A DNA stretch of 60,000 nt from Polytrichum commune (taxonomy: Eukaryota; Streptophyta; Polytrichopsida; Polytrichales; Polytrichaceae), in assembly GCA_950295325.1 (NCBI GenBank), contig OX485808.1, positions 39,330,527-39,390,526 on the forward strand, written 5' to 3'. Position 1 is the first letter of the stretch. The number at the start of each line of letters is the position of its first letter. Positions 11,196 to 23,499 of this stretch are shown one piece after another. The position numbers and the translations under genes were made by a program. A model generated the notes under the pieces. It ran no database searches. It was not told where the DNA came from and saw only the letters and a program-made list of their open reading frames with translations.

Positions 11196-14100
11196 GGATA
11201 ACTTTCTCATATTCAACTTAGTAGTATAGCACCATCAATTTTCTAATTTTCCCCCATCTAGTATCCTAGTGATGGATAGTTTGTATGATCTATCATATAT
11301 TAAGCTTTTTAAAAGCTATAGTCTTTTTCATCAGGTCCTCCTCTTTCATAATATCACTCAGCTTATGAGTTGTGTTCAACTGTCCTACCTTCAAATTCAG
11401 TCGAAAGCATTGGGATTCCAACATCCGAAGGCTTTATTCTCATATCTATTGCGGGTCCCATGAACTTAGCTCATCAACTGGAGAATGTTATGTTGACTTC
11501 GGTCCAATTAAAATTCAATGCCTCTAGGTATGATGGAGAATATTTTTAAGACAGGGTCCACCAACTTCTGAAGCTTAGTTGATCATTCGAGATGGTCGCA
11601 ATTTTCAAGATGGAAGTTCGTCCACACCATGGGATAATTTCGTGATCATGTAGACAAAAAAGTTATATGCCTCCCATCAACATAAAATTCATACTTTAGA
11701 GTACATGCTCCCATAATTGATCACTTAAGATATTTTGCGCTAGATCTAGAGAAGTATAAGGTAGTGCAAATTATTCATGTGTAGAAAGATAGAAATCAAG
11801 AGGATTGCAATCATTTTTGGTAATTTTATTTCTTAAATTGAAATTACTGTGAATTCTTGAAGCCAAAAGTTGCCCTAAACAAATTATTGATGTCTAGAGT
11901 TTGCCGTAACAACTCATTTTAACTGCTCATTCCTCCTCACTTTGGCACTCGAAAGAGTGACATGTGTCATGGCATTATTACTTTTAAACTATCGAAATCC
12001 AGTCCCAACCTTATTGAAATTATGGTATCCTATAGATTCTTGATGGGGTCCTTAATAGGTGGTTTGACTATAGATGTTATTGTTGGGGTTCCCGAGTCCC
12101 GCGATTGGACAACATCATAGAATAAGTTAAATGTGGCAAAGTGAGTCCCCCGGGTACTTTACATTCTCATAGTTTATGCATGTATGAGCGTAGAAGCTTC
12201 TTTTTTTGGGGGGGGGTTTATTTTCTAATATTTTCGACTTCTATTTTGTCCCATTTGGATCATCTGGTGGTTTGAGCTTAGATTTTTCCACTTAAAGTCA
12301 ACCCAACACTAGTTCAAAACACTTACGGCCAATTTAAAAAGGTTCAGTATTGGATAGCCCACAAAAGAGAGTGACGTGCTCACATCCTGAAGCTACCTTT
12401 TTCAATAGAAAGTAGATGGACCATGAACCACTTGCAACTAGCATGGATTGTACGGGAGAGTTTGAACTAGATGACATGAGTAGCCACCTTTAAATCTTCA
12501 TGTACATCTCATGGAAGATCGTCTAGAAAGTTTGTACCATCCTAAACATAACACTCTATATGTAGTTCAAAAAAGGAAATAATACATGACATTATAAGTT
12601 ACCATATATAGTATATATAATGTAGTATGTGAATAGAAATGATGCTATATTACGATGAATATTTCAAAAAAAAAATTGCTTGCACAAACAAAGTGTACCC
12701 TATATTAGGTCTCACCCTATTTCTAATGTTTTTGCTAGTGAAGTACTTGGGGTGAGTCCTTGGAGCATGACTTTTCCGTATGAAAAAACAATTGCCATTA
12801 TTGACAAACCATCTTCTTTGTATGTTAGAGAAACAACCTAGTTTGGGGTGGCTATATATAATAGAATGTATGTTTGTCTCATACAATAACTTTTGCATGC
12901 AATAAGCACCGTACAAATATCACACTCTTGACAACATTTAAAAGAGTTGAAAAAATTTGGTCTTCTCTAATAACAAGTCTACCAAGTACGAAATTTGAAG
13001 TCATCACAAAGGTATCTCAAAGAACATTTTAATGTTTTTTAATTGAAAATCATTGAAGACATCAATCCGTGAGGTCCTTTATGGCAACACATTGTCGGAA
13101 ACATTCCCCTCTTTCAATATTAGTTCTTTGAGCCCTTCTCCACCCAAGTATTGATCCAAGGTTACGCATGAATCACCACCCGATGTGAAATCCATATTCT
13201 GGTATTGGTCAATTCCTGTGGCATGGTTCAGGGCTTCGACACCGCTATTGAGTTTGAATGTACTAATGCTATACGGTAATATGGAACAATTGACGAAGTT
13301 GGGGTGTCTATATTTGCCCTATTAACTTGGACTGACTGTAGTAGTGAATTATAATTAAAAACATAAAAAAATGCCTCAAAATTTGCCAAGTCTTTTAAAA
13401 TGCATATTTTAAAATAGATTAAAAATATTTGCACCCCTAATCTTGGCCTTATGTGGGTGCTCTTCACAAGCAGGGACCTATATTTGAGTGGTATGTATTT
13501 AAGAAGGACAAGGTTTGTTTTTAAGAATGGAATAGACACAAAAAACACATGTTACAATGAGATGAGTGACTATGCTCAAATTATAGACATTGGTATTTGG
13601 TTTAATTGTTAGCATAGATGGGAGGGTCTATATATGGCCACTCAAAGAGAAAAAAAGAATCTCCACTTGGACCTCTCATCACTTTCACTTAACTCTAACT
13701 TGAAATGACACTTGGCTTGATTTACAATAGCTAACCAAAGAGGACTCTTGGGTGCAAGCATGGTAGAGTGGACCAAAAAAATGCTCTGGTATATTAAAAC
13801 CATCATTTTTTTGGTCAAAGGCCTAAAGGTAGTCACAAAGCGTTATTTAAATTGCATTTGTTTTTTACAATGACCTCCATTATTGTGTTGTTAAATACTC
13901 AAATGTAGAATATCAAGTTGAGATCTTCAATACTTAGCATCAAAAGTGATGCTCAAAATCACATGATTGAGTTTGGTTTTGGACGTAGATTTCACGACCT
14001 TAACTATTTTGAAGTTGGATTTTTTTGTATTCCTTTAATTCATTATCTACTTGAGGGCATTATCACGAAACTTTGTAGAAAACCATCAAATTAATATAAT

Positions 14101-15000
14101 TTTAGCATATTCTAAGCAAATTTTGTACAGTCTCTCATTCAATATCACCTACTTGCACACCACTTGCAAAATCTTCTAAAATATGTAGACTTTTCTTGGA
14201 TATTTTTTTTGTCATCATAATTGCTTGGCTTTGTAGATGAGTATGTTTTCAAAATGTCTATGATTTTTTCCTTCACAAAATTCAAAGTTAGTACATAAAA
14301 TTGAATCACTTTCACTTGACACTAGGCATGGATCAAGAGTTGTCCACATTACTGTGCTTGCACCCTATTCCTAATATGATCCAAGAGTCAAAATTGTTTG
14401 TGGAGCTAAAGTGCCCATTATATTAGAGCCACATACCTCAATATACTTGGTATCATGGTTTCTACAGTTTTGAGAGCATTTCCACTCATGAAGCCACAAA
14501 CGGGCCTCTACCATTAGCTTTTTAGACCTTTCAAGACAAGGTCGCATGCTCCACCCTCCCTAAAAACCCACATAAATGCTAAATTCTTATTGCCCACCGA
14601 TTATGTTATGAAAAAACCTCTATAATATACTTGTTGGGTAGTATGAATTTGAGACACAATGCCCTTTGGGGGAGGATGGAACACACGATCTTGCCTCTCA
14701 AATTCTTAAATGCCGATGATAGAGGCATGTTTGTGGCTGAATGAGTGGGGATGCTTAGATCTAAAAGCTGGAAAAAGCTTGTGTGGTAGCAACCCAATCC
14801 ATTAAAATTTACAACATATACACTCTGTTTTAAAGGACATACATAGGTTTCGTTTCCGAGTCCGAGTCACCAACCCCTTAACTTATCATAGAGTTGTTAT
14901 TGCTGGGTCTGGACTCCACATTCACAAACAGTTGGGTTTAGAAAAGCTGAACCCTAAGATTTATTGGTTCAGCTTAACTTAGCTTGGATTTTCACCCACT
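11196..15000. other. AT-rich interval without a supported gene
   Basis: No coding region, domain or RNA gene could be seen. A copy of the dispersed repeat shared with 52.5 kb lies at about 11735-12065 on the minus strand. A G run occurs near 12210-12220. A small inverted repeat (AAGCTGAACC and its complement) lies near 14946-14980. The remaining open frames are short and lack motifs. Confidence 0.55.
11735..12065 (-). repeat. Dispersed repeat, minus-strand copy
   Basis: Read on the minus strand, this segment matches about 52520-52930 in order: ACCTATT, GGACCCCATCAAG, ATCTATAGG, TCATGGCA, CTCTAGACAT, a TTTTGGCTTCA stretch and TATACTTCTC. Divergence is moderate with small indels. There is no coding potential, so it is an unclassified interspersed repeat. 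Confidence 0.72.
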
Positions 15001-15013
15001 GCCCAAAAAATAA

Positions 15014-15441
15014 CCCCCCCCCCCCCCCCCCCATACACCATATACTGATAAGTGGAATACTGATAAATCGGTTGATGTCGTGTGGTTTCCTAGAATGACA
15101 AGTGGAACAAACACAAACATTCATTGCAAACTGTCTTTCATAAAGCTTAGCTTTATAGACAAAGTTTTGAGGACACTTATGGTCGGTTAATGTTGTCTGG
15201 TTTCCTAGAATGACAAGTGAAACAAACACCAACATTCATTGCAAATTGTCTTTCATAAAGCTTAGCTTTATAGACAAAGTTTTGAGGACACTGATAAAAG
15301 TTAATTAATGTTGTGTGGTTTCCTAGAATGACAAGTGGAACAAATACCAACATTGATTGCAAACTGTCATTCATAAAGCTTAGCTTTATAGACAAAGTTT
15401 TGAGGACAAAGTTTTGAGGACAAAGTTTTGAGGACAAAGTT
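15014..15441. repeat. Tandem repeat, three units of about 115-118 bp plus a 14-bp array
   Basis: A run of about 19 C is followed by three units sharing TGGTTTCCTAGAATGACAAG (at 15083, 15198 and 15316) and ending in CATAAAGCTTAGCTTTATAG and ACAAAGTTTTGAGG. The last unit runs into four copies of the 14-mer ACAAAGTTTTGAGG. The two overlapping minus-strand open frames here are artefacts of the repeat and encode the same peptide. Confidence 0.88.
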
Positions 15442-15683
15442 CTGAGCTATATGGTCAAGAATGCATACTGTGGGCCACATGAAATCAGATGTCTAAGGTA
15501 TGCGGGTGTTATTCGGTTACTTCTCTCAATCAGATCCCTATATTATTGCTGTGTGGTTCGATGAGGATCAAAAAACAAACACCATGAGAAAAAACATGTT
15601 GTGAAGAGATTGGACTACATTTTCAAATTTTATTAGCTACTGCACACTCAATATTGAAAACAATTGGGAGGACCTACGTCCTG

Positions 15684-16211
15684 GGGTGGCAACTAGTGCA
15701 AAACAATTTGTAACAGATTATCCATCCATATTATCCTTGTACATTCATACCAAAGAATAATTTACGGAACTTAGAATGGAGTGATGTAGTGCGCATTGAG
15801 ACCTTCCATAATACGTAATAATTTTTTGATTTGAAGGTGTCTATGTATTATAATACATCAATAATTTGAAAATAATGTGGACTTTCTCTTGGACAGGGGG
15901 GCTCGTCCATAATTTGGTCTCCATTAGACCTAATTATAATTTACATAATCTACAAATAAATTTAAAGATAATCTAGATTATTTTGGCTTTTAAGTCCTAA
16001 CCCTAACTCTCTTCGCAACTTCTATCGGTGGCTTCTCTCCCGCTTCTCTTTTGAAACTCTTGAATCCAAATAATTTGAAACATAATCTAGATTATATGTA
16101 CGATTTTGTGTACATAATCTAGATTATTTGTACAATTATGTGTTTATAATCTAGATCTTTGTGAAATTTTTGGACGAGCCCCCTGTAATGATTTGTTTGA
16201 GTTGCCACCCC
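15684..16211. mobile_element. MITE-like nested inverted repeats
   Basis: Outer ends share GGGGTGGCAACT in inverted orientation (15684 and 16211). Inside are a second inverted pair CAGGGGG(G)CTCGTCCA at 15894 and 16185, 292 bp apart. Between these lie four copies of a palindromic AATCTAGATT-type core (about 15970, 16085, 16120 and 16148). No matching target duplication was found for either pair. The CAGGG start would fit a hAT-type MITE, but that is inference. Confidence 0.5.
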
Positions 16212-16626
16212 GGGACCTATGTATTCAGTTTAGGAATCAATGAACTTGAATTTCCAATTACCATAACTAAATCTCAAGAAGTCCAATTTTCAATCCAATT
16301 TTTGGTGATGTTTTGACATAGATTTGCTAATGCAACACAAGTTGCATTGTGAAAATCCAAATGGTAGAAGTTGGAGAACACAAAAATCAAACCAAATAAC
16401 ACCCACATAACTTATGTATCATACGTATAACCAGTAAAGAATGGGCAATAACTGATGTTCCTCATATTCATTTCAGCAACTAAGTTGTGACTCTAGAATG
16501 TTATCAGTTTCTGAGCGCTCAGGTTGCACAAAATTTCAATGGGGTGCAACTTTTGATCCTCTTGTAACATGGATTCATAGTACTCTGATTCATCACATCT
16601 ACTGAGCAAAAAGTCTACTGTAATAC

Positions 16627-17046
16627 AACAAGAAAACGGTAGAACCGTGAGGCTATGTCCTTTACTATGAAAGACTACAAATGTAGTTGTCCACTTTGCT
16701 CATGCCATTCCATGGCTATTTACTATACCAAACCTTTCTTGGATTTTGTGCACCTTCTTCTCAAATGCAAGTCAAGGATTGAAGCTACTCATTTATCACC
16801 CGAAATTTCTAAAATAAATAATCAAGAACTGCCGAAATAACTCTAGTTAACTAGATTTCTTTCAATACATTTTAGGGAGCAATCATACATATATATAACT
16901 ATAGTTAACATCCACATTAAATAAAGTGGACCAAAAATAACAAGAACAAGTAACGTCCGAGTGTGAACGCAAAGTGGTTAGGAAATTTGCTCTTGAAACG
17001 AAGAAGTTGATGCATAGTCTCTGTCCTACAGACAAAGCCAATAAAG
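16627..17046. repeat. About 420-bp dispersed repeat, copy 1
   Basis: Starts at AACAAGAAAACGGTAGAACC and ends at a CTACAGACAAAGCC stretch followed by AATAAAG. It is about 90 percent identical by eye to 36229-36660, and the sequence diverges abruptly at both edges, so these are likely the true boundaries. No terminal inverted repeat or transposase is seen. The second copy directly follows LRR gene debris. Confidence 0.82.
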
Positions 17047-17087
17047 AGTTCGGAGTCCTTCGATTACAATTAGTCATACATATATTT

Positions 17088-17335
17088 CCAGGAATCCAAC
17101 AGGATTTCTCTGCAAATCAGTCATTCAAAGCCAGGTCGCCACATATTATTACTGTGTGCGCCAAAATCTAAAATATACAATCATGCTCTTGCAGGTAAAT
17201 ATGATCAAAGCTCTTGGTTGCTGGCAGAATTCGTGAATCTGCAGATGTTGTACTTGGGGAGTGCAGGGGATGGCTGACAAGCATGGCCATGGGCGCGATG
17301 AGCATCCTCCTGACACAAGCACAAGAATGTTCTCT
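17088..17335 (-). pseudogene. Truncated duplicate of the GULLO-like gene 3' end
   Basis: Just downstream of the gene below, this segment repeats the end of its last exon and its 3' flank. Read on the minus strand it encodes a degraded form of the C-terminal CQEDAHCPHGHVCQPSP stretch (here beginning RQEDAHRAHGHACQPSP). The shared 3' flank contains AGGATTTCTCTGCAAATCA at 17101 and again at 17393. The duplicated part is too short to encode an enzyme. Confidence 0.78.
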
Positions 17336-17536
17336 AAAAGGTCTTCAGAGGCTTTTAATTAGAATGCGCTACAAAAGTTTCAGGAATGTAATAGGATTTC
17401 TCTGCAAATCATACAAAGCTCCTTGTGTTTTAAAGCCCAGATCGCCACCATATCTACTAATTACAGTAATGCTTTGGAATCTAAAACTATACGACGCTTT
17501 TTGCAGCAGGTAAAGTTATTCATCATGTTGTGAACT

Positions 17537-20455
17537 TCAAAGCTCCTCATGCAGCAGCTTCTTGCTGATAGAAGCATTTGAGAATCTGCAGACCTTATAC
17601 TCGGGGAAAACAGGGGATGGCTGGCAGACATGGCCATGGGGGCAATGAGCATCTTCCTGACAGTAGCACCAGAAGTGTAAAGCACAAAGCTCGGAGTAAT
17701 CCGGACCACTCCGTCTCAGAACATGGCTGAAGAGTTCAGGCTCGAAGATCTTCTTGGGGTCATGTTTCGCCTGCATCTTGAGAAACTGCACGAGATTTGA
17801 TTCTGGGAAGTTGTCTCGCACATGGCACTCTGGGTGGCGGAACGTGCGCTCATGGTTCTTGCCCCAATGCGGGCGGGCCTTGTATTTGCAGATGCTCAGC
17901 TGCTCAATCGTCTGGATGATGGTCGCTTGCTTTGGGGGTTTGCTTGGGACGTGCACCGAGTGCAACGAAGTCCATTGCACAAACACCACATTCTCAGTTC
18001 CCGCGCTCGTGGACAGGAGGCTCTCGGAAGGCGGCCCGAACCGGAGCCAGAAGTAGCCGGGAGGCATGCACCGCTTGACCTTGCCTTTGCCGTAGCGCTC
18101 GTCGAGTCGAGCTTGGATCTCGGCAAGCTCTGATTTGACGATGAGCTTCACATCCTTCACCCAATCCTCCAGCTTAGACATCTTGATGGTGAACTCCACG
18201 TCTTCAGCGAAATTGCCCATGAACCGTGGCTCAAACAGGCATTTCGGACTACACTCTGCAGATAGCATTGCAAAGTTGGTGGGAATTGTCGCTTTCTCGA
18301 CGATGGGAATCCCTTCGCCATCTATGAACACGGGAATGCTGTTCAGCGTCTTTCCTGCCTCGCAAATGCCTGACATGTAGCAAACAACTAATATGAGTAA
18401 GCATCCCATGGTACATTATACATTGCAAGGTCACACACGAAGACTTTAATACTTTATTTGGAAATTTACTTGAACCATCGCGCAAGGAAGGCTATTGTAA
18501 ATGGCATCTGTGGACTTACCGGTACCCTTACCAACACTGTTGCAGACATCATTGAACACATAAAGTGTCACAATTTAATCTGTGGAAGACTTTGATTGCA
18601 GGCATTTATGAAAAAACCCATGTCACATTCGGATCACCCATGATTACAGAAATTGAAGCTTCAAATTTGGTTGGTGAGCGGTGTCACAATGGAGGGAATT
18701 GCAACAATTTTAAGTAATACTGTCGTCACAAACATGCATGTGATGGCCAGTGTGGAACGTCTCCTGATTAGGAGGACCACACATTTGTTGTAAATGGACT
18801 TATTTTGAGCAAACAAAAAAATCCTCAACCGTTGCAAAACCGTCACAAAAATTAACGTGTTCTGTTGCTATAAGCCAAAAGCGTAGTTACTTAATGAGAT
18901 TCTTTGGCAATTCATAGTTGTCTTGTTTTCAGAATATCCTTGCATCAAGTCTTGGCGGCTTGTTGTTAAAAGGATGCTTTGATTGCAGAGATTCCGTTTT
19001 GATTGCGTGTGACTGTGAAGAAGGAATCTGATGAGAGAATTAAATTCGTCTGATGCATGATACCGATGAGTACCTGAATTGAGCTCATCGGCGATGGGGG
19101 ATTCTTCTGCGGTGTCTTCCTCCCAAGCAGCCATGAGCTTATTCAAAGCGCTGGCCATTTGGTCTTCCAGAGGGGGCAAGTACCAAGACCTGGCATTGGA
19201 TCGGAATGCTGGTTCCTCGGATGACCCTCCTGCAGGATTATAAACACTCCCATCGAGTACTTGCGTCCACATGATGGCCCTGTAAGTGCCGAAATCAGGG
19301 CGCCAAAACACAATCACATGAGGGGTCTCCTCGTCCAACATCTTTCTCACATCCGCCACAATGTGTGTGTCATCCAAGTTGTTCCGAGTTTCCACAACGG
19401 TGCGAGAGGGAGGTTCCAGCTGAAGAGTGAACTCTGTCACAATCCCCAGCAACCCTAGCCCCCCCACCAAGGCTTTCACCTCTTCCGCTCCAGCTTCCGT
19501 TGCGGAATCACTCACAAGAATCTCTCCCTTCCCATTCACCCACTTCACTTTGGTCACCAAACTCCCCAGGCTGTTAATGGTACCTAACCCAGATCCATGT
19601 GCGGAGGCCAGAATCACCCCACTCACTGTCAAGTTGCCGTAAATGGAGAACGCACCAGCTCGCACCGACATGCCGTTTGCTTCGGCTGCTTCCGCCAGGT
19701 CGAACTGCGTCATCCCCGCCCCCACCGTAATCCTGAGACCAAATTCGCACAAGTTTCAGTCTCAAGTTTACAGCTATGAAGGTGCCCTAAGCATCAAAAG
19801 TTTGAGTCTCAAATGCACATCCATGAAGGTGCATGCCCGAACCATAAGTTTGTAAAGGTGCCCGAAGCACTTGTTTCAGGCTCGAATTCACCTGCATGAA
19901 TGTGCGGCCGATAATCCTGTAAACCGTATCAAGTGATGCAGTGTTCACTGAGCCTGTGGCGATCAATTACCTGTGGCGCTCGGAATCAACTTCCACGACA
20001 TGGTTCAATCGGTGCATGAGCATTGTGATCGTTGTAGCAGCTCCTGCATCATCCTTCTGACTCTCCAAATCATTGTTTGTGTACTCCTTCTTGCTGTTGG
20101 CTCTATCTCCGGGACATACGAACCCCGCGGAGCTATGAAACCCACGCCGGGTGGCACGAATCTTGACAGGGTTGATGTTGCTGCTCTTTGCAGAGTGCAG
20201 CTTGATGAGCTCACTCACCTCCTCGGTGGTGGTGGGAGTGACATGCAAGTCGGAAGTGCACTTGAGGTAGTTGTCGGAGGAGTACAGAATCGTGTCTGTG
20301 TTTTTGTGCGAGAATGCTTCACTGACACCTCTTGTTGCAGCTGCCCCATCACCATCCAACCCACTTGATGGAGTTGCTGCAATAATTTGCAGAGACAAGA
20401 GAAGCAATATCCCTACTGCCACCCCCTTCAACTCCATTTTCCGAGTCATCAACAA
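17537..20455 (-). CDS. L-gulonolactone oxidase-like FAD enzyme (GULLO family), 3 exons
   Basis: Predicted secreted FAD-dependent aldonolactone-oxidase-like enzyme. Family members oxidise L-gulono-1,4-lactone to ascorbate precursors, although many plant GULLO proteins have weak or unproven activity. Exons on the minus strand are 20455-19971, 19732-19074 and 18369-17537, with introns of 238 and 704 bp and GT-AG borders. The product is 658 aa from the first ATG. The third Met (20437) better starts a signal peptide (MELKGVAVGILLLLSLQIIA). Residues of about 50-290 form the PCMH-type FAD-binding domain: a TPTTTEEV segment, the ITVGAGMT strand across the first splice, and GVILASAHGSGLG. The C-terminal ALO domain contains HWGKN at about 549-553, the plant version of the HWxK motif of aldonolactone oxidases. 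The C-terminus is Cys-rich. Length slightly exceeds the usual roughly 590 aa. Substrate cannot be inferred from sequence. Confidence 0.9.
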
Positions 20456-21204
20456 TCTGAATATTCTAGTCGATCGAGGAATTCAGACAGGCTAGTGCAT
20501 GCCTAGCTGATCGGCAGCAAATTTCTCTGTGGGATGCTGCTGCAACGTCCTAACTTGTGCACAACCAATCTATACCAGCAGCTTGCAGAGAGCTGAGTTC
20601 CAAGTCGAGCTCAAAACGGATTTATATTGGGCTCACGCAGCCATTTAACACTGGGGCCTCTGCAATTCGACAAGAAGATGACAATAGAAGCTACATCACA
20701 TACTTCTGGAACCTACTTTTCCAAAGAAATGCAAGCGACAATTCAGAGAGAGCACCAGAACTACTTCCCCTAGTGCCTATCCACTTAAACTACATTTTCT
20801 GAGTCATTCTGCGGGAATTTTGATCCAGTCACTAGATGAACCCAAAAAGTACTCATATCCCTTAATGTTCTGCAAATTTTCCCTACAAAATGCTGCATCA
20901 CTTGTGCACAAGTACACCCTAAACTCCGTAATATCAACCTCCTCAATGCCACACTCTTTGATTTCCCGAAGCCCTATGGAACGGATGTTCGTAGTTCAAA
21001 TCTCACTCCTTATTGTCAAATTTCTCTCCCTTATATCACAATATTTGTCATTAATGCAAACCACCAAAGAAGTCAACCCACACCCTCGCATTGTGCCTTG
21101 TGTCAACATGTGGAGTATCACCTTCTTATTCTTCTTCTTCTTGTCTCACTTGTTGAATGTTAGTGCACAAGTCCGCCACATCGCCTGGGAAGGCCGAGTG
21201 GAGT
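20456..21204. other. Upstream region of the GULLO-like gene
   Basis: This is the 5' flank of the minus-strand gene and presumably holds its promoter and 5' UTR. No clear TATA element could be assigned and no other gene is seen. The open frames here are short and lack motifs. Confidence 0.5.
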
Positions 21205-21235
21205 GGACTACACTAGTGTAGGTGACGGGAGAACG

Positions 21236-22620
21236 GTTTTACATGACTACATGATCTTCACTACGTGTAGTCATATAACAAGTACATCCGTTTATTAATG
21301 ACTATTATTAGTTTTATTGTAATTGAAAATAATCATATGATACATGATTGCTTATTAGAATGAGTCATCTTTGACGCTTTGCATTTTGAAGGATTAATAA
21401 TTAATATTTATGATCTAGTAGCAAACGTTTCAATTTTGATGACTAAATGTAGTCATTTAATATGATTATAAATAGTATTATTTTTAGAAAACATCACAAA
21501 ATACATTCATGATGATTATAATCTTTGTATGAATAATATGACTAAGCATAGTCATCATCTTTAAATATTTTACTCTATGATATGACTAAGTACAGCCATC
21601 ATATTTAAACAACTTACCAAAAAATATGACTAAATATAGTCATTATATTCAAACATTGGATTATAAGAGATAAATACGTATAGTCGATATATTGAAATAT
21701 TTTACTACTATAGATGATAAAACATAGTCAATATCTTAAAATATTTTACTTCAAGGCATCTCACGTACACATGTTATCCACTCAGTAGATTCAAGTTATT
21801 GATTGTAGATGATGTACATTACTATCTATCTTCTATTCAAAATGTATTTCTTACATTCACCTATGATTCTACACATGCATGGCATAGAAACTCGATGGGT
21901 TGCTTTATAAAGTTCTTTGCAACTTCTCTAATCTTTTTTATGAGAGGATCATTTAATTTTATATTTTTGAAGAGGACATATTCATCGTCGAAGCTCCTTT
22001 GCACCTTTAAAGACACAGAAATTCATATATTATAATTCATACAATGTACCCCCTTTTATGTTTGTCATTTTTTTGTATGCTATCACATTTTCCTTTTCCT
22101 CTCTATAACGCATCACTTTCACAACATTCCTTCTGAAAATGTAGAGGCTAGTAGGGTTTTTGTTTATCTGTTGCAACTACCTATGGCTGTAGTAATTACG
22201 TACGTAAAAACCTGATGAAACAATCATAAAAATAAACATATGATTTAATAAAATACTAAATGGTTACAATTTGACAAACTTACCTTTACATTTTGGTGGT
22301 TTTCTTTGTTGTTTCTACCCTTCTTCATTTTTTTTACCATCTTTACATGTTACATCGTTTGTAGTCAAGTTTGTATAATATATGACTCGTCGTAATCATG
22401 TTTGTAAAGTGTAGGACTAGCAGTAGTTATGTTTGTGAAGTGTATGACTCATAATAGTTATATTTGTAAAGTGTAGGACTATGTTTGTAAAGTGTATCAC
22501 TAGCAATAGTCATCATTTAAAAAAATAATACTAGACTAATGACTATAATTACTTATAGCTATGAATTAGATAACTAGTCTTAGTCGTATTGTTCAAACTA
22601 ATCACTAATCTTAGTCATAT
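21236..22620. repeat. Clusters of GACTA/TAGTC motifs, probable relic of CACTA subterminal regions
   Basis: Between about 21236-21750 and 22360-22620 there are many copies of ATGACTA with TAGTCAT in both orientations, often as near-palindromes such as GACTAAATATAGTC. Dense short motifs in both orientations are typical of the subterminal transposase-binding regions of CACTA elements, and the intact element at 40-46 kb has similar GACTATG arrays. A CACTAG sequence at about 21210 could be one end, but no matching opposite end was found. Confidence 0.5.
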
Positions 22621-22965
22621 ATTCTAAGGGTTTAGGGTTATGTTCCTTTATTATGAGTCGTTGACTCGATGGCGGTGTGCGCTTTTTGTCTGACTTTGTC
22701 CTCTCATTGTTGTCATCGTCCCCACTATCTCCAGTGCAAAGGTCCTCCTTCCTTGGTCTAGCACTAGATCTAGTTATGCGTGCCCTAGAAGAAGGTCCAC
22801 ACCCCGGTTTGGAACGACCACTATGAGGAGTTGAGCTTCTCTTGCCCGGAATAGGGACATCACTAGAGTCCTCAAACATGCCAAACAACAACCTTGACAT
22901 TCAATCCACAACAACACTCGATATATGTGGCATTCTAACAATTCTTTGGAATACCTCTTCCACAT
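22598..22965 (-). pseudogene. Fossil coding segment, basic/Ser-rich (minus strand)
   Basis: An open minus-strand stretch encodes a low-complexity basic and Ser/Pro-rich segment (GKRSSTPHSGRSKPGCGPSS followed by acidic DSGDDDNNE). It lies beside the TAGTC arrays and next to the fossil segment at 23086-23495, and it is probably from the same decayed gene. There is no recognisable catalytic domain. Confidence 0.35.
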
Positions 22966-23085
22966 GCTCGCCCAATAAATTGGCTACAGACCTCAGTATC
23001 ACATGTATTGAGGAACAGGGCGGGAATGGAGGTATCTAAGTAACTTTCCTTGTAGTGGAAAACCAATTCAGAATAGATTAAGGGT

Positions 23086-23495
23086 TTAGGGTGGCAGGCA
23101 CAACGGCCCACTTACACACTCGAAGGAAGTAGGATTGCGCCAATTCTTTGCCCACACGCCTTTCAACTCCTTCTTCACAATTGTCTCCTTTGCAAATTGC
23201 TTCCCCTTTTCCACACCCTTCATTTGTGCAATGAGGCAAAATATGCCCAGGTGTTGAAGAATATGATTGTTTTGCTTTATATTCCGTTGCCGCTCTATCT
23301 CGTATGGGTTGGGCTCCTCCTCCCCAACGTTTACACCCCTACTCCTGTCCCACTCTCTCTCCTCACTTGCACTATAATGTTTGCTCCCAGTGCTTTCCTC
23401 ACGTCTAAGCTCTCACGAGTGGATGATTCAACGATGTTGTTATAATCACTAGACTCCTCCCCTCTAGCCATGGCAATTTCCAATTGGAGTTGCAT
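23086..23495 (-). pseudogene. Fossil ORF with an NPYEIERQRNI motif (minus strand)
   Basis: On the minus strand, an ATG at 23495 opens a frame (MQLQLEIAMARG onward) that stops after about 54 codons. A +2 shift then continues for about 80 codons to a TAA at 23086-23088 with EEEPNPYEIERQRNIKQN and a Lys-rich tail containing KGVWAKNWRN. The YE-x-ERQRNI-x-x-N pattern is common at the N-terminus of several plant nuclear and transposon-associated proteins, so I assign no function. The internal stop and frameshift mark it as broken. Confidence 0.45.
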
Positions 23496-23499
23496 CGCC

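Noticed and set aside
14969-15437. Two minus-strand ORFs with the same CPQNFVYKAKLYERQFAMN peptide
   Set aside because: They are produced by the tandem repeat. The shared peptide reflects DNA repetition and not a protein family.
21210-21235. CACTAGTGTAGG as a left CACTA terminus
   Set aside because: No inverted partner was found downstream, so no element boundary could be set.
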